Assembly (NCBI GenBank): GCA_944326565.1
Contig: CALVEL010000001.1
Coordinates: 372,001 to 436,000, forward strand
From: Candidatus Gastranaerophilales bacterium
GTDB lineage: Bacteria; Cyanobacteriota; Vampirovibrionia; Gastranaerophilales; Gastranaerophilaceae
Direction: 5' to 3'
Length of the DNA stretch: 64,000 bases
Shown: in pieces, positions 35,784 through 43,931 of the stretch
How positions within the stretch are numbered: position 1 is the first letter of the stretch
Layout of the letters: every line of letters begins with the position of its first letter
Notes under the pieces: model-generated
The model's input: the letters and a program-made list of their open reading frames with translations, nothing else
Database searches by the model: none
What the model was told of the DNA's origin: nothing
Translations under genes and position numbers: made by a program

Positions 35784-35999
35784 CTAAATTTTTAATAAAG
35801 TATTTATATCAACATCCAAATAGTTAGCAAAATCATTAATTTTACCTATAGATAGGTTAAGTATTCCCGATTCAATTTTGGCAACATAGCTCCAAGATAC
35901 ATTCATTAATTCTGAAAAAGACTCCTGAGTATAGCCTTTTTCTTTTCTTGCAATTTGGATATTTTTACCTATTTTTTTAAGAAGTTCTTTCTTGTTCAT
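35784..35999 (-). CDS. XRE-family HTH regulator (Cro/C1 type), paired with a pilin
   Basis: A 71-residue protein that is almost only a Cro/C1 helix-turn-helix: IGKNIQIARKEKGYTQESFS, then ELMNVSWSYVAKIESGILNL with the recognition helix, and ending DVDINTLLKI. The frame is open up to 36194, but ATG at 35999 gives the normal compact protein. It is divergent from the pilin gene at 36091, with 91 bases between that contain the inverted repeat ATTCAA/TTGAAT. A second such pair occurs at 59206-60328. It probably represses itself and the pilin, by inference from arrangement only. Confidence 0.82.
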   Translation of the reverse strand: MNKKELLKKIGKNIQIARKEKGYTQESFSELMNVSWSYVAKIESGILNLSIGKINDFANYLDVDINTLLKI

Positions 36000-36050
36000 A
36001 AAAACATTATGAACTAGTATTGACTTATTTTTGTATTGATATATAATTGT

Positions 36051-36068
36051 ATTCAAATATAATTGAAT
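36051..36068. promoter_or_regulatory. inverted repeat between XRE regulator and pilin
   Basis: ATTCAA (36051-36056) and TTGAAT (36063-36068) flank ATATAA; the centre overlaps the TATAAT at 36058-36063 that could be the pilin -10 (with TTGATA 16 bases upstream at 36036-36041). A dimeric regulator bound here would block the pilin promoter. Confidence 0.4.
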
Positions 36069-36090
36069 AATTAGCAAATTGGAGGTTGAA

Positions 36091-36777
36091 ATGCAAAAAG
36101 GGTTTACGTTGTCTGAAATACTTATTACTTTGGGGATAATCGGGGTTGTGGCAGCAATGACTCTGCCTACAGTAATCAACAACAGCAGAAACAAGGCGCT
36201 TGAAACGGCATTAAAGAAAAATTATTCGGTAATTGAGCAGGCTCTTAATATGTATCAAGCGCAAAACGGAGAACGATTTTTGGTTGAAAATGCCGAACGT
36301 GGTAGTGTAAAGTCTATGTTAATGAATTATATGAAATCTGTTCAAGATTGTGGAATGGGGTCTAATGACCCGCAAGCTTGTATTCCTAATTATGGGATTG
36401 GTAATGAAAATAATTCTAAAGTTTATAAAACTTTTAACGGAAAAACCGAATTGGGTTTATCAAAATTTGATGATGGTCAGTTTGTTATTAATGATGGAAG
36501 TCTTATTTTGATTGAAAATGTTGAGAGTAGCGGTGTAGTATATATTTCAGTAGATGTGAATGGGTATAATAAAAATCCTAACCGATTCGGACAGGATTTG
36601 TTTATGTTTCAGTTAATGAAAAAGACAGGGTATTTGTTACCTATGGGAGCTAAAGGAACTGATTATTACAGTGACACAGATGAATATTGTTCCCCGACTT
36701 CTACAAATAACATGAATGGTGCAGGTTGTACTTATAAGGCATTGACTGATAATAAATATTTTACTAAATTAAGATAA
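36091..36777 (+). CDS. type IV prepilin-like / pseudopilin protein (locus D)
   Basis: A 228-residue prepilin-like protein: leader MQKG, cleavage site Gly/Phe, mature start FTLSEILITLGIIGVVAAMT with Glu at +5. The globular domain has DVNGYNKNPNRFGQDLFMFQ, the block shared with the other pilins of the window, and a Cys-containing end (GAGCTYKALTDNKYF). I choose ATG 36091 (GGAGGT upstream) and not the in-frame TTG at 36079. It is divergent from an XRE regulator. There is no poly-G leader here. Confidence 0.88.
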   Translation: MQKGFTLSEILITLGIIGVVAAMTLPTVINNSRNKALETALKKNYSVIEQALNMYQAQNGERFLVENAERGSVKSMLMNYMKSVQDCGMGSNDPQACIPNYGIGNENNSKVYKTFNGKTELGLSKFDDGQFVINDGSLILIENVESSGVVYISVDVNGYNKNPNRFGQDLFMFQLMKKTGYLLPMGAKGTDYYSDTDEYCSPTSTNNMNGAGCTYKALTDNKYFTKLR

Positions 36778-36824
36778 AAATTATTCCTCTTGCTATCAGT
36801 TTGGTTTTGATTTACTTTAGTTAT

Positions 36825-37997
36825 ATGGAAAAGAAAACTTATAATGATGCAAAAGAGCTTTTGACAAGTCAGGGAAAGTTTTATATAAATTTGGGTTTGG
36901 ATAGAATTTCTGCAATTCTTGAGATTTTAGGGAATCCGCAGGATAGACTAAAGTGCATTCATGTCGCAGGAACGAATGGGAAGGGCAGTGTATGCGCTAT
37001 TCTTGCAGAAATTTTAAAAGAGGCAGGTAAAAAAACAGGCTTATATACAAGTCCGCATATTTTTAAATATAACGAACGGATTAAAATTAACGGCATCGAT
37101 ATTTCTGATGATGATTTCGCAAGGTTAGTTTTTGAAATTTGTGAATCTGCTGACAAAAATAATATTCATTTAACCGAATTTGAAATTTTGACTGCTGCGG
37201 CGTTTAAGTATTTTGCAGATAATGATGTAGATGTTGTTGTTTTGGAGACAGGACTTGGGGGAAAATTTGATGCGACAAATGTTATTAAAAATAATCTTTG
37301 TGCTGTGATTACTCATATAGACCTTGACCATACTGAAAGATTAGGTGATACAAAGGATAAAATTGCTTTTGAAAAAGCGGGTATTATCAAGCCGAATTGT
37401 CCTGTGGTGACTTCAGAAGGCTATGAAGCTATTAAAGATGCTGCTGATGAAAATGATTCGCTTCTAATGATGATTGCACCTTTTGAAAATAGTGAAAATC
37501 TTTCTTTGAAAGGACTTTATCAGCAGGAAAATCTTTCACTTGCACTTGCTGTAATAAGGCTTGTATTTCCTCAAATTTCTAATGAATTAATTCAAAATGC
37601 ACTCAAAAAAGTAAAGCATCCTGCAAGATTTCAGTTCATTGCAGGAAAAAATATTATTATTGACGGCGCTCATAATCCTAATGGAATAACAGTATTAAAA
37701 GAAAGTTTGGACTATTATTATCCTGACAAAAAAAGACGTTTTATATTCGGTTGTCTAAGAAATAAAAATTATAAAAAAATGATGGATTTATTATTTGATA
37801 AAAATGATGAAATATACTTTTATCACTTCAATAACAAAAATTCTTGTACAATTTCAGAGTTGCAATCAGTTTGTGAATATGAAGCAAAAGAGTTAAAATC
37901 TTTCAATGATTTAGATTTTAACTCTGATACTTTGACAATTATTTGCGGATCTTTTTATATGATTAATGAGCTTGTTAGTCCTGATTGCTTTCTTTAA
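36825..37997 (+). CDS. folC: folylpolyglutamate synthase / dihydrofolate synthase
   Basis: FolC adds glutamate to dihydropteroate and to folates. The 390-residue Mur-ligase-like enzyme has the ATP loop HVAGTNGKGSVCAILAEIL (about 45-63), TSPHIFKYNERIKING, the central DHTERLGDTKDKIAFEKAGI and the C-terminal ligase domain with IIDGAHNPNGI. The frame reaches back to 36801; neither start has a good ribosome site, and ATG 36825 is chosen because the family normally begins near YNDAKELL. Its end overlaps the convergent glycosyltransferase by 23 bases. folE2 at 3268 belongs to the same pathway. Confidence 0.93.
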   Translation: MEKKTYNDAKELLTSQGKFYINLGLDRISAILEILGNPQDRLKCIHVAGTNGKGSVCAILAEILKEAGKKTGLYTSPHIFKYNERIKINGIDISDDDFARLVFEICESADKNNIHLTEFEILTAAAFKYFADNDVDVVVLETGLGGKFDATNVIKNNLCAVITHIDLDHTERLGDTKDKIAFEKAGIIKPNCPVVTSEGYEAIKDAADENDSLLMMIAPFENSENLSLKGLYQQENLSLALAVIRLVFPQISNELIQNALKKVKHPARFQFIAGKNIIIDGAHNPNGITVLKESLDYYYPDKKRRFIFGCLRNKNYKKMMDLLFDKNDEIYFYHFNNKNSCTISELQSVCEYEAKELKSFNDLDFNSDTLTIICGSFYMINELVSPDCFL

Positions 37998-39537
37998 CCA
38001 TTTCTGCAATTAGACTATTTAGTTCAGCAGGACAAAAGTCGTTGCAGGTATTCCATATGAGAGTTGGTTTTGGCTCTTTAATTGATGGTGATGGATAGTC
38101 ACTGTTACAGAATCCTTTTAACATATTTGTAGACCCATCAAAATTCGGAGTGAAATGTGTACAGCAACTGCATATTTTTAATATAAACCCATAATCATCA
38201 AGTTTTGTCTTTAATTCATTTAAAGCATCAATCATTCTCAGATGAGTAGCTGTAGTGAATTTTTTGTTTTTGTAGAAAAATCTTATTTTTGCAAGTCCGT
38301 TATCTGAAATAAATTGCATTCTGCAATTAAGATTGTTACCTCTATTTGTTGTAACAACAATATCTACATCAAACTTTTGAACATTTTCAGAGGAGTCTTC
38401 TTTATTCTTAATTTTGTTTATTAGCTTTCTAATTGGAGGCAAGTTTTTCATTATATGCCCCAGAGAATATGCAGGATACATAAATAGTCTGAGAATTTCA
38501 ATTTTGTTTAGTTTTGATTCGATAAGACTGAGTGCGAATCCTACAATTAACAGTATAAATGTGAATAAAACAAACTTGAAATCCAAGAAGAAATATGAAC
38601 TGTAAGAATGTTTCAAAACAATAATGTAAATTATTAATAATGTCCAAATATTCGGATATATAAGAGAAAGAACATGTTCAGAAAATACAAAGTTCTTTGA
38701 AAATATTTGAGTAAAAGCATTTTTGAACAATTCCAATCTTTTTGAAAGTCTAGGTTTTCTGAATACATAGTTAGTATTATCTACTATTGTTTGAATATTA
38801 GGATTATAAGTACATTTATATTTGATTTTTGAAAGTAATAAGCTGTATTTCAGCTCGGAATTTATATCTTTAAAATCCACATCGCCGATTTGATTTACAA
38901 TATCTTTTTTGATAATAAATACTCCGCTGTCAGCCTGAGATGCAAGTCCAAATAAAGACCTTGCCCGTCTTATAAAATTCATATGATATTTTTGGTAAGC
39001 TGCTTTAATTTTATCAAGCGGTCCAAAATTTTCGACATCAATAATAGTCTCACCGCTCAATACGCTGTTTCTTGTAAGAGCAGCATTAATCGTTGATAAA
39101 AAATCAGGAGCGATACTTCTGTCAGCGTCAATAAACACAAAAGAATCAATATAATCGTCTTGAGAAAGTTGTTCCAATAAAATAGAAATAGCCTGATCCT
39201 TTCCGATTGTACCAACTTCTTTTATGTTGATAGTGTTTATAAAAGGATCATTACTAAAGAAGTTTTGGGATCCATCTGTGCAATTGTCTAATATTAAATA
39301 AACTTTGAAATTTCCGATAGGGTAATCTTGAGCTTTTAATTCGCTTACAAGTTTTTCTAAAGACTCATAATTGTTGTGAGAATATATTACAACTGCAAGA
39401 TTTTCTTTATCCTCATATTGTGAATATCTTTTCTCAATTTTAAATTTCCTGTCATTTAAATTGCGGATTGCAAGCGCAAGAAAAAATATTGTATATATTG
39501 CAGCATAAATGTATAAAATATCTATAATAAATTCCAT
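37975..39537 (-). CDS. membrane-associated family 2 glycosyltransferase with Cys-rich tail
   Basis: A 520-residue protein: an N-terminal membrane helix (about 3-25), a GT-A glycosyltransferase domain from about residue 48 (AVVIYSHNNYESLEKLVSEL, KVYLILDNCTDGS) with the metal motif as FIDADRS, then two to three membrane helices (about 295-355). This is the layout of processive or lipid-linked sugar transferases. The last 130 residues are soluble and contain CSCCTHFTP, GFCNSDYPS and NTCNDFCPAE, a Cys pattern that could bind metal; I do not recognise it as a known domain. Substrate and product are unknown. Confidence 0.75.
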   Translation of the reverse strand: MEFIIDILYIYAAIYTIFFLALAIRNLNDRKFKIEKRYSQYEDKENLAVVIYSHNNYESLEKLVSELKAQDYPIGNFKVYLILDNCTDGSQNFFSNDPFINTINIKEVGTIGKDQAISILLEQLSQDDYIDSFVFIDADRSIAPDFLSTINAALTRNSVLSGETIIDVENFGPLDKIKAAYQKYHMNFIRRARSLFGLASQADSGVFIIKKDIVNQIGDVDFKDINSELKYSLLLSKIKYKCTYNPNIQTIVDNTNYVFRKPRLSKRLELFKNAFTQIFSKNFVFSEHVLSLIYPNIWTLLIIYIIVLKHSYSSYFFLDFKFVLFTFILLIVGFALSLIESKLNKIEILRLFMYPAYSLGHIMKNLPPIRKLINKIKNKEDSSENVQKFDVDIVVTTNRGNNLNCRMQFISDNGLAKIRFFYKNKKFTTATHLRMIDALNELKTKLDDYGFILKICSCCTHFTPNFDGSTNMLKGFCNSDYPSPSIKEPKPTLIWNTCNDFCPAELNSLIAEMVKESNQD

Positions 39538-39787
39538 AATATCCCTCTTAATTCTATAAAAACATTGTAATTAAAACCTTTTAAAATTTCCATTTAATGT
39601 AAATAATTGTGAAAATCAGCTCTTGAAAATGTGTGAATATTTACCTTGAGCATAAAGTTTTAATATAAATTTTACCAAGTTTTAAAATTATAATTTTAAT
39701 AATTAAGATAACTAACCATTGTATATGACATTGACTGAATGCAAATAATCAGAATTTAGTCATAATAAAATCAAGAGGTGCTTTATT

Positions 39788-40465
39788 ATGTTGAAAAAAA
39801 TATTTACGATATTAACAGTTTTATTTATAACTTTTGCTGGTGTTAATTATACATACGCAAAAAATTACGAACCTGATGAGCAGATAAATATTTCAGTATA
39901 CGAAAAAATTAATCCGGCAATAGTAGCAATAGATGCTCAAACATCAGATGGTATATCAGCAGGTACTGGATGTATAGTAAAATCTGACGGGCTTATTTTA
40001 ACAGGATCTCATGTGGTAGAAGACTGTAAAAGTGTTGAAGTTACGATGTATAACGGTCAAGTATATAAAGCTCAGGTGGTATCCAAAATGGGCAAAAACA
40101 AAGACCTTGCTCTTTTGAAGATTACCCCTAAAACTCCACTGCATACAATTAAATTTGGGGATTCCGAGGATATAAAAGTTGGGCAAAAAGTTCTGGCTAT
40201 AGGCAATCCTTTCGGCTTTTCAGGTACACTTACTCAAGGAATTATTTCCCGTATTGATTATACAAAAAATAAAATACAAACAGATGCAGCAATAAATCCT
40301 GGATGCTCAGGCGGACCACTATTAAATTCATCAGGTGAGGTCATAGGTATTAACCAGTCAATTTATAATCCTGATAATAATATTTCCAATATTGGTATAG
40401 GTTTTGCAATTCCTATAAACGATGCAAAAAGTTTTATTGAATCTGCAAAGATTACTAAAAAATAA
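39788..40465 (+). CDS. secreted trypsin-like serine protease (S1C, DegP-like, no PDZ)
   Basis: A 225-residue exported protease. A signal peptide (LKKIFTILTVLFITFAGVNY, cleavage near TYAK) precedes the chymotrypsin fold with the triad His in LILTGSHVVED (about 77), Asp in KNKDLALLKI (about 107), and Ser in INPGCSGGPLLNSSGEVIGI (about 180). The usual GNSGGP reads GCSGGP and TNxHVV reads GSHVV. HtrA proteins normally add one or two PDZ domains; this one ends right after the protease domain. It probably works in envelope protein quality control. The gene stands alone, with a clear AGAGGTG ribosome site. Confidence 0.85.
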   Translation: MLKKIFTILTVLFITFAGVNYTYAKNYEPDEQINISVYEKINPAIVAIDAQTSDGISAGTGCIVKSDGLILTGSHVVEDCKSVEVTMYNGQVYKAQVVSKMGKNKDLALLKITPKTPLHTIKFGDSEDIKVGQKVLAIGNPFGFSGTLTQGIISRIDYTKNKIQTDAAINPGCSGGPLLNSSGEVIGINQSIYNPDNNISNIGIGFAIPINDAKSFIESAKITKK

Positions 40466-40648
40466 ATTTGTAAACTTATGTTAATTCTCCTATTCCGCTG
40501 TAAAATAAGAGTTTTAGGACGCTTTTTGTGATTGTATATAAACGTTTAGGAAAAAAACAGGCAATTTTTTATAAGAAAAAAACTTTATCAAATTATAAGT
40601 GGAAACACTATGGGGAAAATATTTAAACTTGGGAAAAGGAGTTAAGAC

Positions 40649-41992
40649 ATGGGATTACAAAACGTATCAAAAGTATCTGTTACAGATACTAAACAGACTG
40701 AAAAAACGCAAAAAGCAGATCCAAAATTAAAGGATGAGCAGTCTTCAAAATCTGAATTATCAGAAGCATTATCAAAAGGTAAAACTTCTAAAGAAAGTCA
40801 AAAACCTGTATTAGAAAAGTTACCTGCAAAATTACAAAAGAAAAAAGAACTTTCAACTACTCAAAAACTTTTAACAGGTACAGGAATTTTAGCAGCAGCA
40901 GCAACAGCTTTGTCCTTAATTAAACCTTCAGCTGGTAAAGCTTTAAAAGGCGTAGCTAAATTAGCACAACATGCTCCTCAAGCTTCTAAAGGGCTAAAAG
41001 CGAGCCATGCATTAGGTACAGTAGGAGCTTTAGCTGGGGCTTCTGTTTTAGCAGCTTGTTCTGATGATATTTTGGATGAGGTTCATAACCATTATGTAGA
41101 TATTCCAACAGATACAGTAACAGAAACAGAATATGTTGAAAAAATTATTGAAAAGCCTGTATATATTAAAGATACAATATTTCAAAGGGATACAACCTAT
41201 TTGCCAGGAGATACTGTATATATGCCAGGTGATACAGTTGTAATGCCGGGAGATACAATATATATGCCAGGAGACACAATTGTAATGCCAGGAGACACAA
41301 TTGTAATGCCAGGTGATACAATATATATGCCAGGTGATACAATTGTTAATCATGATACTATATACATAGATAAACCGATACCTATGCCACCTGAGACAAT
41401 ATATGTAAATAAAAAATTCTATTCAGAAGTGCCAGAAAAAATCAAGGAAATAATCCATGATTTAGGGGTTGATACAACAGGTGTAGGATCATTTGTCTAC
41501 GGTGTTGACTGGCAGGATGAAAAGAATAATGTTGTTCACAGAACTCTATGGGATGGAGGCAGAACTAGTCGTGATGGTGATGTATATTTGATGAATGATA
41601 TCGGAACAAAATGGTCAGATCCAGATGAAGATTATGTATTCGGTAAAAATGAAGATTTTAGTCGACACGAATTATACTTGGACGGTGCAAAAAACTTAAA
41701 TGACTGTGAAAATACGCCAAAATCAGAAATTAATGTCTCAAATGGTAATGGAGCACCAAACTGGTTCATTTTTGACCCTGATCAAGTAACTGCACAGCCT
41801 GGTAACTGGGTAAGGAATACCCCGAAATCATTTACGAAAATTGGTGATGGTAAATGGCAATCAAGTGATGGTTTCACATATGAAAAAGGTCCTATCCCTA
41901 ACTCTGTAAGAAAAATAAATCAATTCGGTTCAGAGTGGTTGTTAAAGAATATAAGTATCATCGGCGGAGAAGATGCTAAAGACCCTCAATAA
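40649..41992 (+). CDS. unknown surface-type protein with PGDT heptad-like repeats and an internal lipobox
   Basis: A 447-residue protein with a good AAAAGGAG site. Residues 1-70 are Lys/Ser/Thr-rich and polar; about 72-90 and 118-136 are Ala/Gly/Leu-rich hydrophobic segments. The second ends SVLAAC with Cys137, which looks like a lipobox but lies far from the N-terminus. Residues 185-233 are seven tandem 7-residue units (L/M)PGDT(V/I)(Y/V), followed by DTIYIDKPIP. PGDT/DTIY repeats are common as stalks in lipoproteins of several diderm phyla. The C-terminal 170 residues form a Trp/Asp/Gly-rich globular domain I do not recognise. An N-terminal cytoplasmic or otherwise secreted segment before the lipobox is unusual. 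Confidence 0.6.
   Translation: MGLQNVSKVSVTDTKQTEKTQKADPKLKDEQSSKSELSEALSKGKTSKESQKPVLEKLPAKLQKKKELSTTQKLLTGTGILAAAATALSLIKPSAGKALKGVAKLAQHAPQASKGLKASHALGTVGALAGASVLAACSDDILDEVHNHYVDIPTDTVTETEYVEKIIEKPVYIKDTIFQRDTTYLPGDTVYMPGDTVVMPGDTIYMPGDTIVMPGDTIVMPGDTIYMPGDTIVNHDTIYIDKPIPMPPETIYVNKKFYSEVPEKIKEIIHDLGVDTTGVGSFVYGVDWQDEKNNVVHRTLWDGGRTSRDGDVYLMNDIGTKWSDPDEDYVFGKNEDFSRHELYLDGAKNLNDCENTPKSEINVSNGNGAPNWFIFDPDQVTAQPGNWVRNTPKSFTKIGDGKWQSSDGFTYEKGPIPNSVRKINQFGSEWLLKNISIIGGEDAKDPQ
41201..41347 (+). repeat. seven tandem 21-bp units coding (L/M)PGDT(V/I)(Y/V)
   Basis: Seven in-frame copies of a 21-base unit like ATGCCAGGAGATACAATT plus one codon, with mostly synonymous differences. Units 4 and 5 are nearly identical in sequence, pointing to recent unit duplication. 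Copy number is likely to vary among strains. Confidence 0.9.
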
Positions 41993-42011
41993 AATTCAAT
42001 TTAGATACTTT

Positions 42012-42043
42012 AAAAGCGGACATTTTATATGTCCGTTTTTTTT
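42012..42043 (+). terminator. terminator of the PGDT-repeat gene
   Basis: GCGGACAT (42016-42023) pairs with ATGTCCGT (42029-42036; outer pair G-U), loop TTTAT region, followed by a long T tract (42036-42043). It starts about 20 bases after the stop. Confidence 0.8.
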
Positions 42044-42120
42044 GTTTTTTTTTTAATACTGTAAAAACTTGTAATTTCGTGATATATTAAATTCGTAGGT
42101 TAGGAAATAAGGAGGATTAT

Positions 42121-43035
42121 ATGACAGAGTACGTTTATTTAAATGGGGACTATGTCGATATTGCAAAAGCTTCAATTCCTGTCCGTACACATGCTTTTTT
42201 GTATGGAACGGCAGTATTTGAAGGTATTAGGGCATATTGGAATGAAGAAGAAAAACAATTATATGCTTTCAGAGTGCCTGAACACTATGAAAGATTAATT
42301 CGCAGTGCAAAAATAATGCATATGGATCCATTACATACTGTAGATGAATATTGTGAAATTACAAAAAGTTTACTGAAAAAAAATAATTATAAAGAAGATG
42401 CCTATATGCGTCCTACTTTGTATAAATCAGCGCAAAAAGTAGGTCCCGGATTATATGATAACCCAGACTCTTTTATGATAATTGCAAACAAAATGGGGGA
42501 TTACATTGATACTTCAAAAGGATTAAAAGTATGTGTATCCAGCTGGAGAAGAAACAGTGATAATGCTATACCACCTCGTGCGAAAGTCGCAGGTTCTTAT
42601 GCAAATGCAGCTTTAATTAAAACAGATGCTCATAATGCAGGGTTTGATGATGCAATTGTGTTAGATGAACAAGGACAGGTTACAGAAGGATCTGCTATGA
42701 ATTTATTCCTTGTCCAAAACGGAAAACTTGTGACTACAATGAAAACAGATAATATTTTGGTTGGTATCACAAGAAATACAATAATGGAATTAGCAAAAGA
42801 TGTATTAGGCCTTGAAGTTGAAGAAAGAGCTATTGACAGAACAGAGCTATATATTTCTGATGAAGCATTCTATTGCGGTACTGGTGCTCAGGTCAGTCCG
42901 ATTGTAAGTATAGATGGTAGAAAATTAGGCAATGGACAGGTCGGACCTATAGCGAAAGATCTTCAAAAGTTATATTTTGATGTCGTAAAAGGACGTGTGC
43001 CAAAATATAAAAAATGGTGTATGCCTATTTACTAA
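42121..43035 (+). CDS. ilvE: branched-chain amino acid aminotransferase
   Basis: IlvE carries out the last step of Val, Leu and Ile synthesis, using PLP. The 304-residue fold-type IV enzyme has HAFLYGTAVFEGIRAYWNEE near the start, the PLP lysine in PPRAKVAGSYANAAL (about 156), and DEQGQVTEGSAMNLFLV with TDNILVGITRNTIMELA that bind the phosphate. An AAGGAGG ribosome site precedes ATG 42121. ilvC is far away at 23122, so the pathway is not in one operon here. It is followed by a strong hairpin and then mlaE. Confidence 0.95.
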   Translation: MTEYVYLNGDYVDIAKASIPVRTHAFLYGTAVFEGIRAYWNEEEKQLYAFRVPEHYERLIRSAKIMHMDPLHTVDEYCEITKSLLKKNNYKEDAYMRPTLYKSAQKVGPGLYDNPDSFMIIANKMGDYIDTSKGLKVCVSSWRRNSDNAIPPRAKVAGSYANAALIKTDAHNAGFDDAIVLDEQGQVTEGSAMNLFLVQNGKLVTTMKTDNILVGITRNTIMELAKDVLGLEVEERAIDRTELYISDEAFYCGTGAQVSPIVSIDGRKLGNGQVGPIAKDLQKLYFDVVKGRVPKYKKWCMPIY

Positions 43036-43042
43036 GTTGATA

Positions 43043-43073
43043 TAGCGTACTCTGATAATCTCAGAGTACGCTA
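43043..43073 (+). other. 13-bp perfect hairpin between ilvE and mlaE
   Basis: TAGCGTACTCTGA (43043-43055) and TCAGAGTACGCTA (43061-43073) are perfectly complementary around TAATC. No T run follows on the plus strand, and it lies 24 bases before the mlaE start. It may stabilise the 3' end of ilvE mRNA, or act as a partial terminator or processing site. Confidence 0.7.
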
Positions 43074-43096
43074 ATTTAAAATAATGGTGATTTATT

Positions 43097-43831
43097 TTGA
43101 TTGAATTTTTAGGTCTGTGTGTACAAAATTTAATAAAAAGTTTCAAATATCTGATAACAGGTCAGTTGAGGTTTTCAGATGTAATCTCAAAAGCTGCTGC
43201 TATAAGTTATGATTCCTTGCCTATTTCTTTGATTATAACGTTTATCACTGCCGCAGTTATGACAATTCAGGTAGCTAAACAATTTTTGATGTCAGGAGCT
43301 GAAAGCTATATAGGCGGGACAATAGCAATAGTTTTGATAAGAGAAATAGCACCTGGATTTGTTGCTTTAGCAATAGGTGCAAGAGCAGGTACGGCGATTT
43401 CAGCTGAAATCGCTAATATGCAGGTAACAAGTCAGGTGGATGCAATGAAGACATTAAAAGTTGATCCTGTGGGTCATTATTTTACTCCAAGAATCGTAGC
43501 TGCCGCTATTACAGTTCCTATGGTGGTTCTGCTCGCTGAATTTATTGGTACGGTAGGCGGTATGTTTGTATCTCAAGCTACGATAAACTTACATCCTGCA
43601 AGGTATATGCATTCCGTATGGGCCTGGCTTAGTACAAGAGATATTTATATAAGTCTTTTGAAAGCCTCAATTTTTGGAGCCTTAATTGCTCTTGTGTGTG
43701 CAACACAAGGCTATGAGACGAAAGGTGGAGCTAAGGAAGTCGGAATTTCTACTACTCAGGCTGCAATTCTTTCGACTGTATATATGCTTGTAGCCGATTT
43801 CCTTGTTAATTTAGTGTTTTATATTAAATGA
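43097..43831 (+). CDS. mlaE: MlaE-family lipid ABC-transporter permease
   Basis: A 244-residue inner-membrane permease of the MlaE/TrgD1 group, which moves phospholipids between the membranes of diderm bacteria or chloroplasts. The family block is SLIITFITAAVMTIQVAKQF, then GGTIAIVLIREIAPGFVALA and GARAGTAISAEIANMQVTSQ, and the conserved GVDPxxYFTPRI region as DPVGHYFTPRIVAAAI. The start is TTG 43097 with GGTGA 7 bases upstream. The ATPase (MlaF) and substrate-binding MlaD partners are not adjacent, so they must be elsewhere. It supports an outer membrane in this organism. Confidence 0.9.
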   Translation: MIEFLGLCVQNLIKSFKYLITGQLRFSDVISKAAAISYDSLPISLIITFITAAVMTIQVAKQFLMSGAESYIGGTIAIVLIREIAPGFVALAIGARAGTAISAEIANMQVTSQVDAMKTLKVDPVGHYFTPRIVAAAITVPMVVLLAEFIGTVGGMFVSQATINLHPARYMHSVWAWLSTRDIYISLLKASIFGALIALVCATQGYETKGGAKEVGISTTQAAILSTVYMLVADFLVNLVFYIK

Positions 43832-43931
43832 TTTATTCAATAAAACTACAGTCTTTGGGTAGTTCATAAGTATCAATATAAAAAATTCAGATGAATGGGT
43901 GGAAAATTCCTAAAAATTATTTTAATAAATT

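Noticed and set aside
39538-39787. A hidden gene or RNA in the 250-base gap before the serine protease
   Set aside because: AT-rich with no frame, hairpin plus T run, or repeat that I can support.
41048-41353. A 101-codon minus-strand frame rich in His/Trp/Tyr opposite the PGDT repeats
   Set aside because: It is the mirror of the 21-bp repeats in another frame, with no ribosome site; a shadow.
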